Shown: piece after piece, positions 33,193 through 41,048 of the stretch
Layout: the number at the start of each line of letters is the position of its first letter
Numbering within the stretch: position 1 is the stretch's first letter
Source: Oscillospiraceae bacterium
GTDB lineage: Bacteria; Bacillota; Clostridia; Oscillospirales; Ruminococcaceae
DNA length: 45,992 bases
Assembly: GCA_021200565.1 (NCBI GenBank)
Contig: JAJQGJ010000021.1
Coordinates: 1 to 45,992, forward strand
Direction of reading: 5' to 3'
Notes under the pieces: generated by a model
The model's database searches: none
Seen by the model: only the letters and a program-made list of their open reading frames with translations
What the model was told of the DNA's origin: nothing
Position numbers and translations under genes: made by a program

Positions 33193-35322
33193 TCAGTTTT
33201 CGGTCTTGTCTTCGAAATAGGTCATCATGACAATGTCAAATGCTCTGTCGACAATCTCCTCGGAACGCTTTTCGAAGCCCTCGGTCAACTTGCTGACATT
33301 AACAGATAAGCTTTCTATTGTCTTGCTTTTAATTTTATCATCTTTCATGGTTTTCGGCAAGTCTCTTGCAACCTTCTGACGGGTGTTTTTGTCTCTCTTT
33401 TTGTCAAGATCTTCGTCTTTTATAAACAGGTCGGAAAATGCAGCCAAAATCAAACCAATCAGGAATCCCCAGCCGGGAATTATAGCGGCACTGGCAATAA
33501 CGATAGCCGCTTTCACGATATATCCCATCGTCTTTCTCATCAGCGGCGACATATCGATATTCTTCACGAATGAAGCTGTATCGATAACGCCGTCCTTGAA
33601 GATGGCATCGGATGATGCTTCCTTGAGTATATCCTTAGGGAGCATCAGGGCTGCTGCGATCTCTTCGGAATAGAGGATCTTAATCTGCTTGTTGATAGCT
33701 TTCTCATAAACTCCGGAAAGCTCGTTTTTGAGTTCACTAATTTTTCTGTCGCAGATGTCAGAAAGCGTCTTCTGGAAAGCTTTGTCTTCAAGCTTAGCCT
33801 GAATGCCGGTCTGAAGAGTGCGGGCTGTTTCGGTGTCATTATTCTTGTTTGCCCACTCGATGGCGGATTCCTGAACCTTCTTTGTTATCTCTTCATAAAT
33901 CGCATCGATGATTCCGGTTCTGAACTTTTTGACCGATTCGGTGAGCTGCGTTTTGACTTCGGCTTTTGCTGCCATGCGGCATGCAGGAACCTTCTCATCT
34001 GTCGCTGCAACCCAGGCAAGTCCCGTGGATACAGAGTGTGCGGGATTATTGTCACGCAATATCCTGACCCCCGGGAAAACTTCCTGGCAAAGCGGCTCAA
34101 TGAAGTTCATCTTTGATGCGCCGCCGGTCAGAACTATCGTCTCAAGAGGTGCTTTGCGGCTGTCTATCGAGTTCTTTGCCTCCTGGAAGAAGCTGCGGCA
34201 GGAGCCTTCCCACGAATCTGTGATAAACTGCTTGTTCTTAAGGTTGCCGGTTGCTACTTCAATCTTGTCTTCTGAGACTACCTGTGTCATGAGCTCGCTG
34301 CCTACTCTGAGAATCGCATCAACGCTCTCACCGGATGAACGGTCTTCAAAGCTGCAGATCATCGCATGAGCCTTTGTTCCATATTCGCCGTTGTAGTAGG
34401 TTTCCTTTGCGTCACGGAGCTCGTCTTCAACCTTGACAATGGATTCTTCATCAGGCGTCAAGGACGTGTCCTCCGCCATCGCTTTTTTCAGAGCACGAAT
34501 CATCATGTTGCGCTCGATGTTGTAGGCTCCGAGAGTCCAGCTGAACTCGATCATAGTCTTGCCGAGCTGCATGTATGTAAAGTCTGCTGTTGAGGAGCCG
34601 AAGTCAAACACTGCGACTCCGTTCACTGCGGAAACTCTTCCAGACTTATCTTCGCTTCCGAAATTAGAATACATAGCGGCTCTCGATTCGGGAACTATCT
34701 TGACCGACTGCACTCCGGTTGCATTCTTGACCAGATTGGCGTAGCGGTTTCTCATCTGCTCATCTGTCCAAGCTTCGGTTGTCGGACAGCCGATGAGAAG
34801 CTCGAGATTCGGTCTGTCCTGAGGAGTAAGCTCTCCGCTGTAGGTGAGGATATTTTCAAGCAATGCGTGGAAGTAGCATGCCATCGCCATACCGTGAGTG
34901 AAGCCGGTTTCTTCTACAAGAAGTGAGTCGCTGCAAAGCTCATCGAAGTGCTGAGGAGACACCTTGAAATACATGAACCGTTCGCCGTCCTCGACATAGT
35001 AAGGCAGATGGTTTCCTATATTTATGGTTCCGAGTTCCTTCAACTGGTTATAGCTTGGCTTATGGTTGTCCCGGAGCATACGCATCTGTCTGGACGAAAG
35101 CACCATCTGTGTCAGAACTATCTGCTCTCTGTCAGAGGATGCCGCAAGCCTGCGGATCTCATACTTCTCACTCGGCTTCTGACCGATATGCGGTGCGGCA
35201 TTCGGATATGCCTGCTTGAGACGCTCCACGGTTGGAGTCTGAGCACTCTGCACGGTTGTGTGCAAAAGATAGCACGCCGCCGTTTCACAGTGTCCGAAAT
35301 CAATTCCTACAATCTTACTCAT
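33193..35322 (-). CDS. Hsp70/actin-fold ATPase with C-terminal membrane segment
   Basis: A 709-residue protein. The N-terminal 430 residues form an Hsp70/actin-type nucleotide-binding domain: phosphate-1 IVGIDFGHCETAA (4-16), phosphate-2 VAVFDFGSSTADF (about 235-247) and adenosine motif IVLTGGASKM (about 395-405). There is no DnaK substrate-binding domain. Instead a helical region leads to a hydrophobic hairpin at about 610-640 (AAIVIASAAIIPGWGFLIG) and a charged helical tail, a layout like a dynamin stalk and paddle. Ribosome binding site AGGAGG. I infer an ATP-switched, membrane-associated scaffold. Confidence 0.88.
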   Translation of the reverse strand: MSKIVGIDFGHCETAACYLLHTTVQSAQTPTVERLKQAYPNAAPHIGQKPSEKYEIRRLAASSDREQIVLTQMVLSSRQMRMLRDNHKPSYNQLKELGTINIGNHLPYYVEDGERFMYFKVSPQHFDELCSDSLLVEETGFTHGMAMACYFHALLENILTYSGELTPQDRPNLELLIGCPTTEAWTDEQMRNRYANLVKNATGVQSVKIVPESRAAMYSNFGSEDKSGRVSAVNGVAVFDFGSSTADFTYMQLGKTMIEFSWTLGAYNIERNMMIRALKKAMAEDTSLTPDEESIVKVEDELRDAKETYYNGEYGTKAHAMICSFEDRSSGESVDAILRVGSELMTQVVSEDKIEVATGNLKNKQFITDSWEGSCRSFFQEAKNSIDSRKAPLETIVLTGGASKMNFIEPLCQEVFPGVRILRDNNPAHSVSTGLAWVAATDEKVPACRMAAKAEVKTQLTESVKKFRTGIIDAIYEEITKKVQESAIEWANKNNDTETARTLQTGIQAKLEDKAFQKTLSDICDRKISELKNELSGVYEKAINKQIKILYSEEIAAALMLPKDILKEASSDAIFKDGVIDTASFVKNIDMSPLMRKTMGYIVKAAIVIASAAIIPGWGFLIGLILAAFSDLFIKDEDLDKKRDKNTRQKVARDLPKTMKDDKIKSKTIESLSVNVSKLTEGFEKRSEEIVDRAFDIVMMTYFEDKTEN

Positions 35323-35368
35323 ATTATCCTCCTGTATTTTAAAAGTCCTTTTTTCAGATCATTCAAGC

Positions 35369-36340
35369 TTAACTACGCTTATAGGTAGCGAGAAGCTTTT
35401 CCCTTATTTCAGTCATTTCCCTTTGATAGAATTCCTTAATTTCTATGGAATTCATGCCGCTGAGTGGGCTGTTGTCCACATCGGGATCGAATTTTTCTGT
35501 CCACTCGGGCGTAATCAGCTCGCAAAGCGTTGCGTAGAGGCTGCTGCCGTTTTCGATGTCGCTTGAATAACGCTGGCTGCGCTCCTCGAGAGAGCCTTCA
35601 AGAAGCGAGAGGTTTTCCTTTGCCTGCTCCAATGATTTGCCGTCAAGAGAGGTTTTCCACTCGCTGCACTCGAGCATCAGCTTGCGGACAGAGCTAATGT
35701 CAGACGAGATGATTTTGTCCTCCGGCTGGTATTTCTCCGCATATTGCTCGAATCCACCCAGGATGCCAGGGATCATGCTTATGAGCCCGATGTCCTGGCA
35801 CTCTTCAAGAAGAAATGCACATACAAGGTCCGTCACGGAAACGGGTGCGTCGCTTGCTGATTCATACTCTGAAAGTGCTTCCCACTCGGTTTTCAGCTTT
35901 TTTGTGAAGCTTCCGAGGAAGAATATATAGTTGTTATAGCCCTTTAAAGCTACTATTTCCTGGTCGTCTGTCGGATTGATTCCATTCACAAACTCGTCAA
36001 GCCGAAGTAAATAATCTAAGATTTTGTCCTTCTGATAGTACATTCTGAGGACGTACTCAGAACGCTCGAAGGCTTTTCTTTCGCCTCTGCAGGCGAGCCA
36101 CTTCTCATAACAGGGAGTGAGCTCATCGGCGAATTTCATCCTTCTCTGGGTGTTGGGATTTTTAAAGCTTCTCCTTGAGCCTCCGATTTCTTCGATGAAA
36201 AAATTCATAATCCGCAGCTCTTTGGCACAGCTTTCCCATTTCAGGGTCGGAATGTTGCTTTCACTGGAGGTCCTTCCACTTACATAACTCATCAGGTCGC
36301 TTCTTTCTGCTCTTTTTGTCGGAAAACCGTCTGATTTCAT
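35369..36340 (-). CDS. Unknown helical protein
   Basis: A 323-residue soluble protein without a family that I recognise. It is almost all helical and charged, with landmarks such as KNPNTQRRMKFADELTPCYEKW and ERSQRYSSDIENGSSLYATL, and a Lys/Glu-rich C-terminal helix. The start is ATG 36340 behind GGAGGGTGAT, which overlaps the stop of the upstream gene; a longer in-frame opening at 36436 lies inside that gene. It is followed by the Hsp70-like gene and may be its partner. Confidence 0.65.
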   Translation of the reverse strand: MKSDGFPTKRAERSDLMSYVSGRTSSESNIPTLKWESCAKELRIMNFFIEEIGGSRRSFKNPNTQRRMKFADELTPCYEKWLACRGERKAFERSEYVLRMYYQKDKILDYLLRLDEFVNGINPTDDQEIVALKGYNNYIFFLGSFTKKLKTEWEALSEYESASDAPVSVTDLVCAFLLEECQDIGLISMIPGILGGFEQYAEKYQPEDKIISSDISSVRKLMLECSEWKTSLDGKSLEQAKENLSLLEGSLEERSQRYSSDIENGSSLYATLCELITPEWTEKFDPDVDNSPLSGMNSIEIKEFYQREMTEIREKLLATYKRS

Positions 36341-36348
36341 AAAATATA

Positions 36349-37632
36349 TCACCCTCCGAAATGAATACTGCATCTTTGTGCGCTTCCATAGTGCCGGATT
36401 TCGCTGTTGCCGGAAAGGCTTACAGCCACCTCGCATGAATCCTTGGTGACCTTACTATTCACTGGCGCGCTTCGTGGGCTCAGGGACACAATACGACTTT
36501 TAGCTGCCTTGGGATCCTTCTCGGTGACAACCGAGCCTTCCTCCGTGAGCAGCTCATAACCATTTTCTCCTATACGTACCTCGACAACCGGTATCATGAC
36601 CATGTCGAGCTTAAGCTTTGACATATAATCCTTCAGTGCCCGATAGTAGGAAGCGTTGACTCTTCCATAGGACACTCCGATGAAGCCGTTTTCCCCGGAG
36701 CCTGCCGCAAAGCAGGAGAAGTCCTCATTGAGCGTCCACTTGTCGGCATCTGGCGAGAGTACGGAAATTTCGCTCTTTGCGTAATTCTCACGGATCAGGG
36801 CAAGGTCGTCGCTGATGCTGACGGATGGCAGGAACTTTATTATCCTTCCGGCTGTCACGTTGCAATAACGGTATTCCTTTTCGGAAAGATCGAAACACTG
36901 AACCAGGCTGCCGTCTGCATCGCTATAGAGCTCAAGCTTCACCGACTCATAGCGGTTGCCGCCTGAACGGGCTTCGATGCGCATTGTGGCGATTTTATCC
37001 TGCTCCATGAGAGTGTCGGACGAATAGTACCAGAAGCGATAGGGCTTTTCACGTGTCTTTAAGTAGAGAGTGCCGCCGCTTCCGGATATAAGCCGGATTT
37101 CCTCCTCTGTTTCTTCTTCACTTTGCTCCTGATGCTCAAATGAAACCTCAAGTGCGTCCATCTCGGATATTTCGCAGATTGCGAGAAGAGAAAGCATCGT
37201 CTTTATGTCGTTCTCTGAATCTGAGAAATGTCCTGATTCTTTTATGTGGGCGAGCTTTGAGCCAAGCTTTAAAGAGCTGTACTCGGCAGCTATCATTGCC
37301 GTATTCTTTTCAAATGCAAGCTCGCTGTCCTTGAACTTCTCCAACGCCGATGTGGCGTCGGAGAAGCCCGAAAGTTCATCAGCTGTGATGAGCAGGTCGA
37401 GCCAGAACTGCTTGTCGAGATATTTGAGAGTTACTTTCCCATCGACATCCTCAGCAGTCTGCTCATCCAAATCTTCCGGCTTATGATAAAGAGACGGAAG
37501 TGGCAAACAATGCACTTTTGCGAACTCTATAAATGTACTGCGTTCTTTGTATATCTCCCACACGGAAAAGCGTCTTCTCAGGTCGATGAAGTTAAGAACG
37601 CCTTCGCCGTTTAGCTTAAAAATCTTTACCAT
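36349..37632 (-). CDS. Unknown multidomain protein
   Basis: A 427-residue soluble protein that I do not recognise. The first 160 residues look helical. From about 185 the pattern changes to strands (GGTLYLKTREKPYRFWYYSS, SVKLELYSDADGSLVQCFDL), suggesting a beta-sandwich or similar domain. An acidic Glu-rich linker (EEETEEE) separates the halves. It lies 33 nt after the membrane-protein gene and 8 nt before the next gene. Possible structural or sensor role; no catalytic motif seen. Confidence 0.62.
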   Translation of the reverse strand: MVKIFKLNGEGVLNFIDLRRRFSVWEIYKERSTFIEFAKVHCLPLPSLYHKPEDLDEQTAEDVDGKVTLKYLDKQFWLDLLITADELSGFSDATSALEKFKDSELAFEKNTAMIAAEYSSLKLGSKLAHIKESGHFSDSENDIKTMLSLLAICEISEMDALEVSFEHQEQSEEETEEEIRLISGSGGTLYLKTREKPYRFWYYSSDTLMEQDKIATMRIEARSGGNRYESVKLELYSDADGSLVQCFDLSEKEYRYCNVTAGRIIKFLPSVSISDDLALIRENYAKSEISVLSPDADKWTLNEDFSCFAAGSGENGFIGVSYGRVNASYYRALKDYMSKLKLDMVMIPVVEVRIGENGYELLTEEGSVVTEKDPKAAKSRIVSLSPRSAPVNSKVTKDSCEVAVSLSGNSEIRHYGSAQRCSIHFGG

Positions 37633-37665
37633 AAGCCTCTCCGATTCTAAGTATTAGTTGTTGCC

Positions 37666-38859
37666 TCAGGCAAGCACTGCTTCGCCAGGAGTCTCAACTG
37701 TGGCATCTTCGTCAACTTCTTCGCTGCCTACGATAATGACATCCTCGTCGGTCTCAGCGGTCTTCTGCTTCCTCGAATGCTTCTTTGCATACTCGATAGC
37801 CGGAAGGATAATGTGGTCACGTCCAAAGGTGACAATTACGCCAAGGGCTAAACCAACGTTCTTAAGACCAGCCTTTATGGCGTTAAATGCCTTGCCGTTG
37901 ACCTTTTCCCAGCCGTTATACGCTACTGAAATCAGCTTCCACAAGCCGTAGAAGAAGACTGAACATACAACCCAATCAAAGAGCGGCGGGCACATTAATC
38001 CACAGATTCCTGCGAGCAATATGTAAACAGGGAATCCGACAGCGAAAGTCAGGAACGCCATAGCAGTTCCGATAACAACGATTCCAAGAGCACGGAAGAG
38101 CTCTGCAGCCAAACGCTCAGTTATGCTGCCCTTGCCGACTGCATCGAGGATGCGTGCTTCCTCAACCTGTGCGCAGACCATTGTCGCAACCTGCTCGGGA
38201 GTCATATCTGCGGCATCCTTGCCGTATTCGCCGCTCTTGAGCTTGGTGTAAACCAGCATCGACATGATTCCACGGAACTCGATTTCCTTGGAGCCAAGGC
38301 TGATAAGAAGCTCTGTTACTTCGTCTGTATCTTCTGCGCCGGCGACTTCGTCGGTGGAGTTCATCATTCCAACAAGAAGTATGTTGGAATTGAGCATGGC
38401 TTCCTTTGCCTCCGCCATAAGCTGGAGCTCATATTCCTGGGTTGCTTCTGCTTCGGAAACTGAAAGAGCCTCAACCTGGCTGACGATTTCGTTCTTCTTC
38501 TCTTCTGTGATTGTTCCCTCACCGAGTGCCAATGTGATAGCACTGAGAGTTGCGGTGAACCTGAGCCAGTAGGTGCAGCGTTCAGCAGGAGTCTTGTCGG
38601 TGTTGGCCTTCTTCTGGAAGCTCTCGATGAAGCCGTCAACATTGTTCTTTGCATGCTCATAGCTGCTGTCGAATTCCTTGATGCTTTCAAGAATTGCATC
38701 CGCCATAACTTCGCCCTGCTTGATGGTCTTATCTTCAAGATTCTTGACATAGATTTCTGCCATTACGTCTCTGGTGGACTTGCCCTCCGAAAGGCTGTCT
38801 AAGATTTCCTGAGTCTCGTTCATGATTTTCTTCTGCTGATCTTTTGTTAACTTTGTCAT
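37666..38859 (-). CDS. Membrane protein with helical cytoplasmic domain
   Basis: A 397-residue protein that I do not recognise. A long acidic helical domain (1-250) is followed by two or three membrane helices at about 255-320 (FRALGIVVIGTAMAFLTFAVGFPVYILLAGICGL, WVVCSVFFYGLWKLI). A basic stretch and an acidic C-terminal tail (AETDEDVIIVGSEEVDEDA) follow. The start is ATG 38859 behind GGAGG. It may be the membrane anchor of the system. Its promoter region carries nested palindromes (38950-39000). Confidence 0.7.
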   Translation of the reverse strand: MTKLTKDQQKKIMNETQEILDSLSEGKSTRDVMAEIYVKNLEDKTIKQGEVMADAILESIKEFDSSYEHAKNNVDGFIESFQKKANTDKTPAERCTYWLRFTATLSAITLALGEGTITEEKKNEIVSQVEALSVSEAEATQEYELQLMAEAKEAMLNSNILLVGMMNSTDEVAGAEDTDEVTELLISLGSKEIEFRGIMSMLVYTKLKSGEYGKDAADMTPEQVATMVCAQVEEARILDAVGKGSITERLAAELFRALGIVVIGTAMAFLTFAVGFPVYILLAGICGLMCPPLFDWVVCSVFFYGLWKLISVAYNGWEKVNGKAFNAIKAGLKNVGLALGVIVTFGRDHIILPAIEYAKKHSRKQKTAETDEDVIIVGSEEVDEDATVETPGEAVLA

Positions 38860-38931
38860 TTTTAATAACCTCCAAGTTCTATTGTCTGAAAAGTGTTTTG
38901 TGATTTGTGTTCTGTACATTTCCTTTGTACA

Positions 38932-38959
38932 ATTCTATTTTACCTCGTATTTTTCAGAA
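38932..38959 (-). promoter_or_regulatory. Possible promoter of the membrane-protein gene
   Basis: Minus-strand TTCTGA (38959-38954), 16-nt spacer, TAGAAT (38937-38932). The -35 is poor, as expected for an activated or repressed promoter, and it is overlapped by the palindrome cluster at 38950-39000. Just downstream, TGTACA occurs twice (38913-38918 and 38926-38931). Confidence 0.5.
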
Positions 38960-39000
38960 TTGTTCTGTCGGCGACAGAATTTTTGAAAAAATCTGAAAAA
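38950..39000 (-). promoter_or_regulatory. Nested palindromic operator-like element
   Basis: Inner perfect inverted repeat TTCTGTCG-G-CGACAGAA (38963-38979) inside outer arms TTTTTCAGA (38950-38958) and TCTGAAAAA (38992-39000). It lies between the XRE-like gene and the next cluster gene, over a putative -35, so it may bind the XRE-like dimer. It could also fold as an RNA hairpin, but no T tract follows. Confidence 0.6.
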
Positions 39001-39017
39001 TTATTTGAAGCGCTTCC

Positions 39018-39575
39018 CTATTCCTTCATGTCATAGATATTCTCAAATTGGCGTTTTCCGTTCTTGCCGTACTCTTCGAGAACCTCATACACGTCATAGA
39101 TGTCATAACACTTGATGTCGATGAGAGCAAGGATTACAAGATCTCTCGGGTCGGAGGGATTAAGGCTGTTCGAGCCCATCATCATAAGACTATTGGCTTC
39201 GTTTTCCGACAGTCTCAGTGCAATCACGAGCTTCAATAGCGTTTCCTTCTTTGGAACGATGCTTCCGTAGCGAATGCTGGTCCAGGTTGATTTATCGATG
39301 AACGCATCTCTGCAAAAGGCTGCACCGTTGACCTCGCCGTTCTTTTTCATATACTTGTCGTTATGCAGTCTTCGGATAAATATAACGATAAGCGAGTAAA
39401 GAGGGCTGTCGTCGCCTTCTCCTGGCTGCGGCATCTGATTTATTCGGTTTTCAACTGCCAGCGCAACATCTGAGCTGACCTTCTGCAGGGTTGCATCTTC
39501 TATATGCTGCTTGCTGCGACAGATACGCCTGTTTATGCTTTCCTCTACTTCTACTAACAGCTTACTGTCTACCAT
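39018..39575 (-). CDS. XRE-like helix-turn-helix regulator
   Basis: A 185-residue protein. The central and C-terminal part (FIDKSTWTSIRYGSIVPKKETLLKLVIALRLSENEANSLM, about 105-145) has the helix spacing of an XRE-type DNA-binding domain, followed by a short helical tail. The N-terminal 90 residues are helical and may dimerise or sense. It is the first gene of the large cluster, behind a strong promoter and a structured leader with an intrinsic-terminator-like hairpin, so its own expression may be set by attenuation. AGGAGG (39586-39591) precedes ATG 39575. Confidence 0.7.
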   Translation of the reverse strand: MVDSKLLVEVEESINRRICRSKQHIEDATLQKVSSDVALAVENRINQMPQPGEGDDSPLYSLIVIFIRRLHNDKYMKKNGEVNGAAFCRDAFIDKSTWTSIRYGSIVPKKETLLKLVIALRLSENEANSLMMMGSNSLNPSDPRDLVILALIDIKCYDIYDVYEVLEEYGKNGKRQFENIYDMKE

Positions 39576-39602
39576 GACAGATAATCCTCCTTACTTAGTA
39601 TT

Positions 39603-39757
39603 AAAAAGCCTCCCCGGGTTTTGCACCAGGGAGGCGGGTTAATCAAAATTCTCCGCAGCACAAAGACAGTGACGGAGTTAAAATATAGTTCTGCCGGAGG
39701 CAGAACCCCCCACACAAAGCAGCAACAGACCAAAAGTCAAAATCCTTGCCACTTTAA
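39603..39757 (-). ncRNA. Structured leader or small RNA upstream of the XRE-like gene
   Basis: From the promoter at 39763-39791 the minus transcript first forms hairpin GTTCTGCC-TCC-GGCAGAAC (39706-39688), then a CTCCG/CGGAG stem, then GCCTCCC...GGGAGGC (39635-39608) followed by TTTTT (39607-39603). The last is a good intrinsic terminator placed 12 nt before the ribosome binding site of the XRE-like gene. It is either a separate RNA of about 155 nt or an attenuator. A 24-codon GTG-initiated frame (39752-39678) without a ribosome binding site lies inside. I could not match it to a known RNA family. Confidence 0.6.
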
Positions 39758-39762
39758 TGGAT

Positions 39763-39791
39763 ATGATACCATAAATTTTAAGGGGTGTCAA
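39763..39791 (-). promoter_or_regulatory. Strong sigma-A promoter at the head of the cluster
   Basis: Minus-strand TTGACA (39791-39786), 17-nt spacer, TATCAT (39768-39763) preceded by TGG. The -35 begins 7 nt after the end of the DUF2752-like gene. Confidence 0.88.
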
Positions 39792-39797
39792 GCTTTT

Positions 39798-40220
39798 TTA
39801 AGACCATATACCCAGGTAAATCAAAATATTCTTCACTGCAAAGTTAATCAAAATAAGTGCGATTGAGATGTAGAAGTATATGGGTCGGAGCCTGAAATAG
39901 GCTATTCTGCCTTTTGAGATAATTGAGACGGTATAACTCACCATGAATATTGCTGCAATTATTGCAACGTATGGGACGAATGGATGGTAGATGAAACTTT
40001 GGATTATGTTGATGTGAAGAAGGCTTATCACCGCCCTTGTTCCTCCGCAGCCGGGGCAATAGTAGCCGGTGAGCTGATTGAAGAGGCAGGGATGAATGAA
40101 ATCCAAGGGGCTGACTCCTGAAAAACCGCATATTAAACACACTGCCGCAGACAGCAACAAAGCTGCCAGCGACAGGATGTAAAAAATCTTCTGATACTTC
40201 GGGGCAAACGGTGTCATCAT
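39798..40220 (-). CDS. DUF2752-family membrane protein
   Basis: A 140-residue integral membrane protein with about four helices. The CLFNQLTGYYCPGCGGTRAV segment, with the C-P-G-C-G-G-T-R core, is the signature of the DUF2752 family; the function of that family is unknown. The start is taken as ATG 40220, which overlaps the upstream stop (TGATG) and indicates translational coupling; a longer in-frame opening to 40418 lies inside the upstream gene. It ends just before the promoter of the large cluster. Confidence 0.82.
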   Translation of the reverse strand: MMTPFAPKYQKIFYILSLAALLLSAAVCLICGFSGVSPLDFIHPCLFNQLTGYYCPGCGGTRAVISLLHINIIQSFIYHPFVPYVAIIAAIFMVSYTVSIISKGRIAYFRLRPIYFYISIALILINFAVKNILIYLGIWS

Positions 40221-40639
40221 CAGTACCAGTAGCCATAGCCAAACATCGACATGAAGCCGTATGCGACAGTTACCAGGACAGCAGCAAATATTGCCACAGC
40301 AGAGCAGGTGATTCCGGCGATTGCCATGCCACGACCGCCCTTGTGCTTGATGAGGACATAGATGCCCAAAGCACAGCTGACAAGTGCCAATATGAACGAA
40401 AGAGTCGAGGCACAGCACGAGAGAACGAGCGAACAGATGCCGGTTACCATTGAAGCGATAGCCAAGCCATTATCAGAGCAGAGCATATCATTCATCTGTG
40501 GATTCTGACGATAGCCGCCATTATTCTGATTCTTGGGCTCTTCATCCTGGACGACATATTCATTATGGACCTTAGTCCCACAAGCTGAGCAGAAAGCTGA
40601 GCCGTCGGGGATTTCATTTCCGCAATTTGTACATTTCAT
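40220..40639 (-). CDS. Zinc-ribbon membrane protein (DUF4190-like)
   Basis: A 139-residue protein with an N-terminal zinc ribbon (CTNCGNEIPDGSAFCSACGTK, four cysteines), a polar Asn/Gln linker and two membrane helices (about 60-90 and 102-128) of DUF4190 type with glycine-rich turns. It is common in Firmicutes next to DUF2752 genes; function unknown. The promoter is at 40694-40722. Confidence 0.82.
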   Translation of the reverse strand: MKCTNCGNEIPDGSAFCSACGTKVHNEYVVQDEEPKNQNNGGYRQNPQMNDMLCSDNGLAIASMVTGICSLVLSCCASTLSFILALVSCALGIYVLIKHKGGRGMAIAGITCSAVAIFAAVLVTVAYGFMSMFGYGYWY

Positions 40640-40693
40640 ATTACCAAATCTCCTTTATTGTGAAATTAAGATACAAAAATCGCTTATAGGATT

Positions 40694-40722
40694 ATTATAC
40701 ACTTAAACCTCGGTTCTGTCAA
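40694..40722 (-). promoter_or_regulatory. Consensus sigma-A promoter of the zinc-ribbon/DUF2752 pair
   Basis: Minus-strand TTGACA (40722-40717), 17-nt spacer, TATAAT (40699-40694). Perfect hexamers. Confidence 0.93.
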
Positions 40723-40751
40723 TACTCATAATCCGGGTTTTGTGATATGGT

Positions 40752-40809
40752 TCACCCTCCGGTGCTGGAAGGGCTTGCGAGCCGGAGGGTGAGTGCGTGG
40801 GTTCACGCA
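40752..40809. repeat. Tandem strong hairpins upstream of sipL
   Basis: TCACCCTCCGG (40752-40762) pairs perfectly with CCGGAGGGTGA (40782-40792) over a 19-nt loop, followed at once by TGCGTG-GGTT-CACGCA (40794-40809). They lie in a gene-free stretch (40723-41048) between divergent genes. On the plus strand a T-rich tract follows (about 40820-40840). They could be a regulatory RNA, a terminator for an unseen transcript, or a repetitive extragenic element. The rest of this stretch shows no convincing sporulation promoter. Confidence 0.6.
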
Positions 40810-41048
40810 TGTATAGATATTTCTCCTTTTTCTGTCTTTGATTACTGTGATTCCTTCTTAAAATAACATTTTCTGCTTATAAAACACATTGAGAATGCGA
40901 ATTATTGCACTCCTCCAAAAAATTTCTGAGAAATTTTAAGCGTGGCATGAAACTGAAACAAGCTGAATATGATATAGCAAACGTACGAGTTACGCACTTT
41001 GCAATTTGCGGGTTCCGTTTACAACCAGTGCCCGCTCAGGAGGAGATT

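Noticed and set aside
38860-38919. Upstream in-frame extension of the membrane-protein gene
   Set aside because: It would run into the operator and promoter region; ATG 38859 has GGAGG in place.
39678-39752. 24-codon leader peptide in the structured leader
   Set aside because: The frame is open but has no ribosome binding site and overlaps stable hairpins; kept only as a note on the RNA element.
8101-39791. Tellurite-resistance (Ter) type stress operon
   Set aside because: RNA ligase and ADP-ribose genes can occur there, but no TerD, TerC or vWA-TerY protein is present.
40905-41048. N-terminal extension of sipL from an upstream TTG
   Set aside because: No ribosome binding site; ATG 41049 has AGGAGGAG at correct spacing and fits the family start.
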